Below are positions 20,269-32,758 of a stretch of 64,000 bases of DNA, piece by piece; the stretch's first letter is position 1; every line of letters starts with the position of its first letter. The translations under genes were made by a program, and so were the position numbers. The stretch is from Rapana venosa (lineage: Eukaryota > Mollusca > Gastropoda > Neogastropoda > Muricidae). The stretch is taken from assembly GCA_028751875.1 (NCBI GenBank), contig CM054144.1:17608044-17672043 (forward strand), written 5' to 3'. The notes beneath the pieces were generated by a model. That model was not told the origin of the DNA, made no database searches, and saw nothing but the letters and a program-made list of their open reading frames with translations.

Positions 20269-23200
20269 GTTCGTACAATTCTACTAAAATTCTTTTGGAT
20301 AATTGAGCCAGGGGTATGCCTTTCTTTCATTTATTACAACCAGGAAGTGTAGTCTACTTCCCAGGTTCACACTGTAGACTGTAGAGTGTAGACTGTAGGT
20401 TCTGGCACTGCCGGCGGCTGAGACTGACAGTGATGATGGGTAGGCCTAGCCAAGGCCTACCAGGAAGTGTAGTCTACTTTCCAGGTTCACACTGTAGGTT
20501 CTGGCACTGCCGGCGGTTGAGACTGACAGTGATGATGGGTAGGCCTAGCCAAGGCCTAGACAGTCTGCTCAAGAAGCAGCCACAGTCTGTAAATGATTAG
20601 TCAGAACAGAGAAATGTGCAATGGCTTGTTTGGGAATCGGTTTACTGATCGTAATTTTTTTCTCATCAATGGCAGTTCTCTAAGTTACTGCTTAGTCTGT
20701 ATTCTCAAGTAGGTCTACTAGTGTGGCTACTACTTACTCGGTGTCAGCTTACAAAAATTATATCATATGTTCTGGACAGTGCCAGAACTTATTACATGTA
20801 ATATGTCAAATTCTACTGGTGAGACTGAACAAGGAGCCCATGGTCAAATAGTCAATCATATACATAGTGACTGCTTTTTTCAGTCAATTAGTGAATTACT
20901 AGGAATGATTTTTAAAATGTTCATGCAGGTATACACTATACAGGGAAGGACATCATTAACTTACCTTATTTTAATGCTTTACTCTACAATCTTATGGATC
21001 AATTCACACCAGCTATCAGTATCAATTCCATCTCAAAGTCCTTTCTGCTGTCTTGAGTTACTCAGTTAGGGATTAACAAGTTCTATACTTAGTATAGATA
21101 ACAAAACATGTACAGAGGAATTTCTTGAATTTTTTTTTCTGATCTCAGTTTATTTACTTTAAATTGTTTGATGATTGTTTTGACACTCATCTTCCTCTGT
21201 CAGTCTGTTATGTGTGTGAATGAGGTAAGTTACAGAAGGGAAGACTGGTGGCAGCACTGTTAAGTTTTTCTTTTGACTATGGCAGTTTTACTTTTAGGGC
21301 TTTTCAGGCAAGTTTTGTAGCTGGGTCACTCTTCTGAAACCTGTACAGTTTTGTTACATGGTTGGGGAAAAATCAATATCTGCATTAGATATTGTTTTCA
21401 GTTGTTTTTAAGAGATTTATGATTGCTTGATCAGGTAAAATAAAAAGTAAAATGACAACTCTCTGAGAACATAAAAAAAAGTTAGGCTTTATCCAAAGAG
21501 TTAAAAACGTCCGCGTGTAACAGACGACGCCATAAGAAATAAATATTTCTATTTTATATGCAGAAAATGATTCCGAATACATTACCACTGATTTTGTTGA
21601 TGACAGAGAAGGATGCCTTTCATTTTCAGATATACATATTATCTTTGGAATTGATCAGTTATAAGATTTTGAAAATGTGACTTGGACACGAGTCAAAAGC
21701 AAATCAAAACATTAAATCTATAACCATATCATGAAATTTATCAGGTTCAAAGTTTAATGCAGTTTAATATTAAATCAGTGTGATATGTAAAAGCTGAGTA
21801 AGGAGATATTGAAGTTGCATGCTTTATTTACAGACATAACATTTTAATACATACGTCCGCGTTGTAACACAGACACCGCACACCAGAAAATGAAACAATG
21901 CAAACATACTTGAAGTAAATACATTTTATTTGTTATCAATTGAACACTGAAACACAGGAGCATTCCAAGCAACCCTTTGGCACAATGGCAGTCAATTTCA
22001 ATCAAAATAGTAGTGCTGCCTGGCAGTTATGTCAGGGTTTCCAACTGGATGGGTGTCTTCCATGGGAACCCAGGCTATGTCATCCATTGGAGGCCAGGGC
22101 CAGATGTAGTAGTTCTCTTGGACATTCAGAATCTTCAGTCTACTCTGAATTTTCCTATGTCTGAGGAGATCCTGGAAAAAAAACGCAAAGAGATTATAGC
22201 CTACCTAGAGATATTTTTACTACAATCTCAGAGAACATGGTAATAGCACTGAATTCTCTTGCTGCACAGAACTGTGATAATATAAAAATCAGTGAACGAA
22301 ATCCTCGTTTGGTTATCTGCAATCCTGGAATAGCATGCTGAAAAATTACAATGAAACAAAACTTCATCATCATTGAGTTCTTAAGAGTTAGGCAGTCGTA
22401 ACCAGAACTTAAATTAGTGGTTACCTGTTATGCCTAGTAAAATATTAACTTATACAAAATGCTCCTACTTCAAAAAGCAGTTAAGTTGCAACCAAAATAA
22501 TAACATCCATATTGATCCTATTACCAAACCTGTAATTATTTCATTGTTCTACAATAAATCTACTCCAAATTGTATTAAAAAATTCTAGCACGTTGTTATT
22601 TCGGCATACGATCGTAATTCACAACCATCTGTATTGGTTTGTCAGGTTAACACACAACATCCATGTTTTGAACGTTAGTAGGATTTTTCGGGATGAAACG
22701 TTTAAATCAAACCTCTACTTATGGTCAAAACTATTCAATATATTAAACGTTTTCAATTTATAAGTGCAACGAAATGTAAATATTAAGAAAGATACGAAAA
22801 GGACAATCAGGTCTAATCGGTCCGAGCGTAATGCGACAACTTTCATACTTTTGTGTCGCAGTTACGCCCCAGGCATAAAAATGCTTCCCAAGTATAATTA
22901 AAACCATAAAGCATTTTTCGTTCTTCACTTTAAACACAAACATTAATCGTCACAAACTTCTAAATATAAACTTTCAGTCGACAAATCGCGATAATATTTA
23001 CATTATGGAACCCAAATCGAATCAATGACGCTGGTCTGATTTTCAGTGTGACTGGGACCCCTGGGTGTTTCCAGTATTCCATGCTGAAAACACCATAATT
23101 GCTTTAAATTTACTTTTTTTGTACTCATATGCCATTTCTTAATTCTATTACGATAAAAAGTAGTTGCAATACTCACCAGTTTCAATGTGGCTCGATATTT

Positions 23201-26200
23201 GAGAAATCCGGTCAGTTGACATTCCGTCGCGAGTGTAACTGCAGTAATAGATGCGGGACACCTAGCACTTTCAACATGGAGTGTAGATCCATCAACGCAC
23301 AGCACTCGTCCAAAATATGAGAGAAGTGAGTCACTGTATGGAATACCATTGGTATGACTTCGCTACAGAGCACCAGTGATCAGTTTGAAGATAATAAATC
23401 ATTTTGATTTTGCTGGCGAACGCATTTTTGCGACACGTCTGACGTCATTTTTTTCTGGAAACGAGTGTCTAAGTTATGAAACTTGCGACTTACAAGTGCT
23501 AGTTCACATCCTTAAGTTCATTAAAAATAACTTTTATATTTGAGTGATAATGGAAGTAGGTAAACTCATGCTAAGTAATTGACTTGAAGTTTCGTATGCA
23601 CAAGCAGGTCATGAATGTGACACATCATTACGCGCAGGACGCTTTTTTTTTAAATTATAAATAGTTGTGTGTTTGTTAGATATCCAACAGTAAGGTATCA
23701 TTAATGTAATTATTAATGGTTTGCTTAATTTCAATATCACTTTAAAGTTCCAGTATGCAGTTCTTCAGCTATTGGTGACTGAAGTTCCAGATTTGTGGAT
23801 GTAAACAATGCTTCAATGGTGATGTAACAAAACTGTGAGGATTTGAGCAGTGGATTTTTTATTCATACAATCAGTTTTAGGTTATGGCTTGTTGTAGAAC
23901 TTTGTGTTTGATTGTGTTGATATTTTGTACACTTTGATTTTAAACATGCATAAGTTACACACCAAAATTAATTAGAACGATTTTTATCTTTTATTGAACG
24001 TGACACCCCTCTTCTGCACAGGTTTCAAAAGAGTGACCCAGCTACTGCAAGATAATGAGTTATATTATAAAACTATTTAAAGTGTTACTGCAGAAAATAC
24101 AGTTCATAAAGTGTATAGTATATTACATAGTATTAGTAAAAACTAAGATTGAACCAAGCTGTAGTAATTTCCTCTACTGGCTCTAGTCAGTTTATTTGTT
24201 GTACATATTTATGATCAATAGTAATTTCTTAATGTCATTAAAGTAATTCAAGTAAAGCCACTAAAGGGGAGAACATTTTTAAACTTAACCTTTTTTTTCT
24301 TGTTTGATACACAAAAAATGGATTGATCTTCAGACAAGACTTTATTAGTTTTAAAACAATAAAAGACTCTTCTCAGTTGTGGAAAGTTGCTTATATCAAG
24401 TTTTTTCTCTGCATAAGCCATAACATAGCCAGATGCAAGTTTTGACGTCAGTAACATGTGGCAAGTTCTCAGTGGCAGAATTATTCATTTTGCAAGATAT
24501 TTTCTAGTTTTTCATGTTCTTTCATTTTCACTAATCAAGTTCAGCCTTTCTTAAAAATCTTATTGATAACTTGAATTTGACCTCTTCTTCTTTGTCATTG
24601 AATGGCTCAGACAGCAATTATTGTTTGTCATATGAGTGAAAATGTGTTGCACTGCTTGACAAGTCAGGCCCAGTACACCCCACTTTGACTTAGGCATGGG
24701 AGAGAATAGTTGTAATCTAAGTCTTTCTGGGGGAAAAAGGCAGGCAGAATGGTCCAAGAAGGCAGAAAATAGTTAAGAAAGACCTGTAACAGGAAAAAAG
24801 GAGCAAGACAGAAACAGAGGGATATAAAATAAGGAATTCCTATCACAGAATTTCCTAACTGTGGGAATGCTATTTAATTTATTCTGACAGGTCCCTGTCA
24901 TCATGGGGGAAATTTGTCTATAATCATCACAGAGATCTGTAGCTATACCAATAAATAATACTGAGTAGATTTTCAGCATTGCTCAAAAACAATTATCATT
25001 GATACTAATGTTAAGCTGTGAATGACCTCAAGAAAAAAAGGTCTTTTCTCATGCTATGAACCTGGGAGTGAAACAGCAAATCTTGGTGGAGTGTTTTTAA
25101 CTAACAACAAAAAAACCTTAACCTCTTAACTGCCCAGTGCAAGTGCACCCTATATGCCGGGGAATAAAATTCTTAAGTACCACTGCTATGTTCATATCCC
25201 TCTTACTCAGAAACTACTACATGAATATTCCTGATAGTCTACCCAGTGACAGTATAGATATCATAGATTACTTTCAGGCAATCTCAAATTAGTTAGCATG
25301 ATATTTCACTGCGAAAATATATTTAAAATGTAAAAAAAATCGACTAAAAATACAATTTCTTCATCACCACTGTCATTCTGAGTACCCCCCATCTCAATAA
25401 CGTCTAACATAAATCTAGGCCAAATCTCATTCATTGTTTTTTAAATACACGATCTCCTGAATCTTACGCGATCGTTTTCATCACTGTTAGGTAAATCTAC
25501 AGTTTTATTTGCCACTTTTACAGCTGTGTAACGTTATTGATGCCTTCAACAAGAAGTGTCAGCCATTTTGAACAAGAACTTCCCAAGCAGTCATGCATAA
25601 AAACACAAAATACGAGCTAAAAAACTATCGTTTTTGCCACGGTTTTTGCAGCTGGATGTTGCCAAGCAACAGGAGAGTGATCCCCATTAATTTTGGAGTT
25701 GTTTCCCTTTAACTGTAGGAAAATTTCCGGGTTGTAGGCGTATAGGGGCAAGTTTAGCCCCGGAAAATTTCAGGGGTAAGGCAGTCTAGTGGTCAAGGTT
25801 AGACACAGGTCTGAAAGGGGTCAAAATCATGTTTTTTTTAAAAGAAAAAAAATGTGCTGGATGCAAATATGGAGATTTCCCTGCGTGAATTTGAAAGAAT
25901 TCAGGTTGTAAAACATATGAAAAAACAGGTTTCTTGTAACTGATATAGATTTTTAAAATTTTTAAAAGGCATAAGAGTTTGAAACATTTAGGTTTGGCAG
26001 CCATTTTCAATTGTTTCCATGGCAACAGTGCATAAAAATGGGTGATTTATAGATTTTAGCATTTAGTAATTTACAACTGTGATGCCTTTTCAATGTATGG
26101 TGCAACTTCTGACATGAACTTGTAAACAAAATTTATCAGTTTTGACCCGCATGTACCACGCTTTCATTGAATGAATCTGACACTGTCAGTGTCACAGACT

Positions 26201-26410
26201 GTGACATTATTCGGGGCTATTGTTTAGTCCCTAATGAGATCTGTGAAAGGACCCAAACAAGTTGGACTTAGACTGAGGCTAGTGAGACAGAGTTTTTTGT
26301 TTTGTTTTTTTATTCATACCTTTGTTCTTTTGCTACTTAGCCAGTTTTAGAAGTAAAATGTTCTTTCCTTCTCTGTTAATTGTTCTTTCTCAAGTCTCTC
26401 TGAGTCTGCG

Positions 26411-26446
<36 letters not shown>

Positions 26447-29400
26447 TCTTTTTTTTTTTTTTTTTTTTTTGGGGGGGGGGGAGGGGGGAGGGATTTTTTT
26501 TCTTTTATTTTTCATTTTTGGATTTGTGTGGATTTTTTTGGAGGGGGGGGGGGGGGGGGGGGGATAGGGTTTTTGTTGTTGTTTTTGGTTTTTGTTGGGT
26601 TGGTTGGGGTTTTTTTGGTGGGGGGGGGGGGGGGGAGAGTTTTTATGGGAAACACTTTACGATTTTCTGTGCAGATGTTTGATATTTTTCATTCTGTTAA
26701 CTACAGGTTGTGCAGGTTGTTGAGAATAACCTCAGGAACCTGAATCTGTCTGGCCATGTCGGATTTGACAGTTTACCGGACCAACTGGTCAACAAGTCCG
26801 TCTCTCAGGGATTCTGCTTCAACATCCTGTGTGTTGGTTAGTTCTGCTTCTTAACTGCTCAGTGCTCTGACTCGTCTTCAGTAGAATTTGTGTGTGTGTG
26901 TGGATGTGCTTAGGGTCTGAACATGTGGGAACATGTGTGTTTGAGTGTGAATGCATCACTCTTGTGTGTGTGTCACCACTGTGTCGGTGTGTGTGCATTT
27001 AATACATGTTCTAACCAACCTCTTTCTCATGTGTGTGTGTGTATGTGTCACATTGTGTGTGTATAGTGTGTGTGTGTTAGTGTGTGTGATTTCTTTTATT
27101 TCAAGGATAATGGGGTGGGGGGGGGGGGGGGGGGGGGGGGAAATATGTTGCCCTCTCATATGATTGATGAGAATTGAGACAGACAGAGAGATGGAAGAGA
27201 AGGGGGTATGCACCCACAGACCACACACACTCACACACAGAGAAACAGTCACACACACACAAACTGTACACAAACTGCACACAACACATGCACACATACA
27301 CACACACACACACAACATACACACACACACACACAACACACACACAACCACACACACCACACATACACACACACATGGGAAAGAGGTTGGTTTGAACATT
27401 ATTAAATGTCTTCATGAAGAAGTTAAGTCAGAGGGGAACATTACCTCTTTGTGTGAATGTTCACAGGTTTACAAAACACATTAATACTAGTACTAGTAGA
27501 ATTCTATTAGTAATAGAATACATGATCATCATGGTCATCTCATCTGTCAGTGACTCAGTCACAGTCACCCAGACTGTCTTTCTACTGTGAAAACAAACTT
27601 ATATAATTGTACAGCTTACATATTATTTATTTATTTATTTATTTATTCTTTTATATCGAGGATAATGGAATAAGCACTCATGTGCTTTTTTACATCCAGT
27701 CCCTGTGTGTATGCGGTTTTGTAAATTTTGTCATCCGTTCCCACTGGCACACAATCATGACAATGGCCTACTCTTACGAAAAGCGGAACTGGATTTAACG
27801 TGTGCGCAAGATGTTCTGCGTGCGTTCGCACACGGGGCCTCGGTTTATAGTCTCATCCAAAGGACTTCGACATTCAGTTCGATTTTTTTGTCAAACTGGA
27901 AAGAAAGGGCAAGCCGCAAGGCTGGGAATCGAACCCACAACCTCACGGTTTACTTGTTGGCAGGCGAATGTCTTAACCACCCTTCCACCTTCCTTCCTTT
28001 ATGATTTACAAGCTTATTATAAGACATATGAAGTTTCTTATTTTCCCCTTTCTTTTTTTAAACTGCTAGAAACAGTATGATTATTACTATCAGACCCTAT
28101 GAAGTATCATTCAAGTACATACACTTTGTCAAGGCATGGCAAATTTATTTAAAAACTCCATTAGTGACTGGTAGTTGTACATGAAAATGTTACATGCATG
28201 TAATTGTAAATGTGAAACATGGTCTGACCTTTTGAGAGAAATTTAAAGTCTTGAGTCATTAAAAGTGTGTAGCAATGTGGTAAAATGCCATCAGGAACTA
28301 ATATTTTGGTAACAGTCATTCAATAAGAACAAAATTAAGTCTTAGTGGGTGTAAAAGATGGGCATACATAATTAATCATCATTCTCATCAAAGTAAAACA
28401 TTTTAGCATTGTCATGAGAAAATAAACATATCATTTTTGCAGTTTAAAAAATTGTTAAATTTAAACACAAAGTACAGAATTTTCAGATAAACTTTTGGTA
28501 ATTTTTTTTTCTCCAAAAATGTCAACACTGTTTCTTAAACTTAAAGATCACATTTCTCCATATTTGTATTACTTATTTATTAACAGTTATATTGATAAAT
28601 ATTTTCAGGTGAAACGGGCATTGGCAAGTCCACCTTGATGGACACCCTGTTCAACACCAATTTCGACTCCACCCCAAGTTCCCATGATTTACCTGGGGTC
28701 AAGCTCAAGGCTCACACCTACGGTATTGTGATGAATGGCATAAGATACTGACCAGTATAATTTATTATCTGTAGATACCCATGGGGACATGATTGCTCAG
28801 TGGTCGGAGCACTCGCTTCTCCCCAGCCAAGGTTAAGCAGCATCGAGCGTGGTTACAAATTGGATGGGTGACCGTTTGCACGCCTTGGCTTCAGTACAGT
28901 CCCCCAGTTCACCCAGCTGTAAATGGGTACCTGCCTCTTAAGGGTCAGGGCAGGTAAAGCAGCAAGGGAGAGGAGATGGGTGCCGCCCTCAATATGCTTT
29001 CCCCTAGAAAAGTGAGGTCTCTGATGCCTCTCTCCCCTACGACCTCATAGGTTATGGGACACCTTTACCCTTTACCTTTAGATACCCAACTGGTGGGATC
29101 AGTTGCTTTAGATACTGACCAGTGTAATTTATTACCTACAGAAGATACCTTTCTGATGTGATAAATTGCTTTAGATACTTGTGTAGTATATTTCCCTGGA
29201 TATGTAACTGAAACGAGTATAAATCATTCTTTTCTTTGGTGATGATAAGGATTTTGCTTGATCTGTACTGTTATTTTGCTATTGTTGTTCTTAGGGTAAT
29301 TTTTTTTGGTTTGGGCATGGGGGGGGGGGGGGGGGAGCAATTTTAGTACTTAAAGTCTAATTTTTTATAAGTAAAACTGTAGACTGACAATTTTACCCAG

Positions 29401-32400
29401 TCATTTGACCTATTTGTGTAATCTAGAAGGTTCATCCATTGTCAGTCTCTCTTTCTGTCTTTCTCTAGTTCTATGCTATGATTTCGTCATCCTCTAAGTG
29501 CAATTTTTTCCTGTGAATGATTATTTGTTTTTATCATTGTATTGTGAGTCATGTTTTCTTGTATTCCAGGAGATATTTTCCTCAGTTTAGGACATGACCT
29601 GATCTATGATTTATAGCCAAAGCTAAGTTTAGGTGATTCATGTGTTTGAATCAGACCTGTGTACATAAAACAGAACATGTTTTTAAATTAGTGTGGATTA
29701 GGTTTACAAATAGACCAGTGTATGCAAAAACAACGGGGGGGGGAAAGGTTGGGTAGTCTGGAGGGTTTGTTTTTCTTTTCTTTGCTCCTTGGCTAGAGCT
29801 CTGAGGTTTGCCAATAGTGAGATTTTGCGTATGCAGTCATTTTTACCTACCATTAAGGTAGCCACATTCCAACTTTGGGGATGGAGGGGGGTTTGAAAGA
29901 AAGAATTGATGTTCCCAGGAATGCTGACTTCTTTTTTTGGAGATAGTTTGAAGTGGAATGCTGGTTGGTTTTTTTAAAAGATACTATAAAGTTTTGTTTA
30001 GTGGGGGAAAAGGGGGGGGGGGGGGGGGGGGGGGTAATTTCAGAGTTGCACAGTGATGCTATGTATTCATTCATTGTATAAAGATGAAAAGTAAGAAATG
30101 TGGATTATTTTGTTTGTAGTGTGAATTTGTAATTTGTTAGTGAACAAGATGGGATTAAGCTCTGTCCACCTTTTCCCCCTCACAAAGTGAAAGAAAGCAG
30201 TGAGAAGTGCTAAAAAAAAATCATTGGGGGGGTGGGGGGGGGGGGGGGGGAGACAGTTTGAGGGTCTGGACCAGAGCTAACCAGTTTTGGGTAATTTAGC
30301 CAAACTCATATCACTTTATCAACTGTGTGTGTACGTGTTTGGGGGAGGTGTTATATGGCAGCCTTGCAATTATCGTATTAGCTTTTCTGATTTTCTTCAC
30401 TAGATTATTTGTAATAGATTTCATAGGAAATGTATCATTTTACAACTCCTTGTTCTTGTTTGTTTGTTCTGTTTCTGTCGATTCTTATTCTGAACTATTC
30501 TGTATTTCTACCACATGACCCATATTTTGAGAAAAAAATATTATTGTTTTATTGAATGATTTTCTTTAATGAAGCATTGCTAGAAATGTGTAAATTGCAG
30601 ACTTGACTGAGAAGAATGTTCGTCTAAAGTTGACGACGGTCGATACCACTGGTTTCGGTGATCAGATCAACAAGGCAGACAGGTAAAGGGACAGCCAGGT
30701 GGTAACACTTATAGTGACCACAGGCACCTGTGTGATAAAACACTCCTGTATGCATCACCCGTACACACACCTATGTGATGAACTTTTCTTTTCTTGTATC
30801 ACCTGTGCAGCTGTGGATGAAAAAAACAAAAAGCAGCTTTTCTGGTGTATTGTTCATTGGCTGTCTTTCTGCTCACCTTGTGCTGTGCTGTCTTTTTTTT
30901 TTCCCTTTCAGAGCTGCGCGAGAAGAATGTTCTGTTAAAACTAACGGTGGTCGACTCGGTGGGGTTTGGGGATCAGATAAACAAAGAGGATAGGTGAGCA
31001 AGCAGTGGGTGTTGTGCTGTGCTGTGGCCTGCAGCATGCTGGTTCTCTTGCTGTGCTGCACAGGGTGCTGTGCTGAGCTTTGCTGAGCTTCCTTCCCTCC
31101 TGTTGTGCACGCACACCTTCCACCCATGGTTTTTCTGTCACTGCCTGCTAAGTCTTCAGCTCTGTAGTGTAGATCTGGTTCCCCTAGACTGGTTTGGAGA
31201 GGTTGATTGATGTGAACGCATGCCACATTTAGTTGAAAGTTGTGCTTTCTTTGTTTTAGTTTCTGGGAAGTTTTTTTGTTTTTTTAAGTGTTGTTTATGT
31301 TGTGGTCAGTTATATCTTAAGTGTCAATGTATAAAGAGATAAACAGCAAAATATGTACACATGCTAGAACTAACATTAGATATTGTCATTATGGTATTCT
31401 GATTTTGAGTAGTAATTGTTGTAAAGCATGACTAATAGAAAAAAATCAAAATTATATGTTGTATAGCAAACTTGTAGTGTATGCAAGTATATAAAACATC
31501 AAAAACATGGAAAGAAAAGGCAAAATTCTATGTGTAAAAAGGTTAATTGTATGGATTTTAAAAAGTTGTTTGCACATAACATTAAATCTGTATTTCAAAA
31601 GTCAAACACCTGTAATTTATACTCTGATGGTAAATTGGAATTCATATTTAGATCAAAGATCAGAAGTGGTGAAGTATCATCAATGAAAACCATAGGTATT
31701 TGGGCGGTATCTGTCATAAATGTCAGGCTTCAAGAATATGTTTTCCGTGAAGCAGAACACCAGACAATCCCCCCAACTTCAAGTAGTATGTGTTTTGAAC
31801 TCATTTTGGGCACCCATCTGCACTTCGCTCATGCACTCGTTTTATTCTAAATTTGCATTTAGAGGGGTTTGTTTTAGAGCAAAGATCAAAGCATTCATCA
31901 TGAAACATGCAAGTGTGGCCTGAGCCCACGCTTCTGGAGCAGAAACTGTACAGCACGGTGGATGACCTGCAGGCAACTGCTGAATTCCTCAGAAGATCTG
32001 GTCTCACAACATAACCCAGGCAACGCAAAGAAGAAGAAGAGATGAAACATGCATAGTTCACTCTGAAGAGAGCAGTTTGTATGTGTATACTGCTCTGTGT
32101 GTTCAACTGTGATAATGGCCATGAGTGCATGGTCTTTAATGTGTACATGATGTCCAACATGCATGCACTAGAGAGCAGACATGCTTCTGTTGCAAATAGT
32201 AAGTCAGTGTCATATGCATGTGTTACAAAGGCTCTAGGAGCAAGCATCAATGAACTTTTTTATTCCTCTTGCAGATTATTTAGTTAGTTTGCATGCATTC
32301 CAAACAGTCCTGTGTAGGGACAGGGAAAAAAAACTTTCAGTGGTCAGAGCATGTTGTAGTTCCCATAGGACAGTAGTTTGGGTTCAGAATGAGTCAAGAA

Positions 32401-32727
32401 ATTATGTAGGAAATTAAAATGGGCTTGAGTATAAAATAAACAAGATTGCCTCTTTATCTGGAACTAAATAGAAACAGACAGCATACAGAGGAGATCAGAT
32501 TGCTGTTTGGAAAATGTTCTGAAGGCAAGAGACTTTCTTTGTTCTCTGGTTAGTTGAGCTTGCCATGAAACTTTTAAAAATCTTTTTTCTTGTTTTGATA
32601 CAACTAAGCAATGAACGCAGAAAACGAAACAAAACAAAATAATAAAATGAAACTAAACTATAACATATTATCAGGGTATTTTGTCTTCACCTGGGTTAAA
32701 CACATATCTGTACAAACCATACACAGT

Positions 32728-32758
<31 letters not shown>

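Noticed and set aside
21940..22243. Two plus-strand open frames of 74 and 88 aa
   Set aside because: Shadows of the antisense terminal exon, which has acceptor, stop and poly(A) signal on the minus strand.
25786..26025. 79-aa minus-strand open frame starting near the X-box
   Set aside because: Lys/Phe-rich translation of AT-rich repeat-like DNA. The ATG lies within the palindrome module shared with the piggyBac-like element.
27643..27831. Open frames beginning [21 protein letters not shown] that occur at several places
   Set aside because: They are the same reading frame through the family A SINE body (27.7, 32.9 and 59.1 kb), not a gene family.
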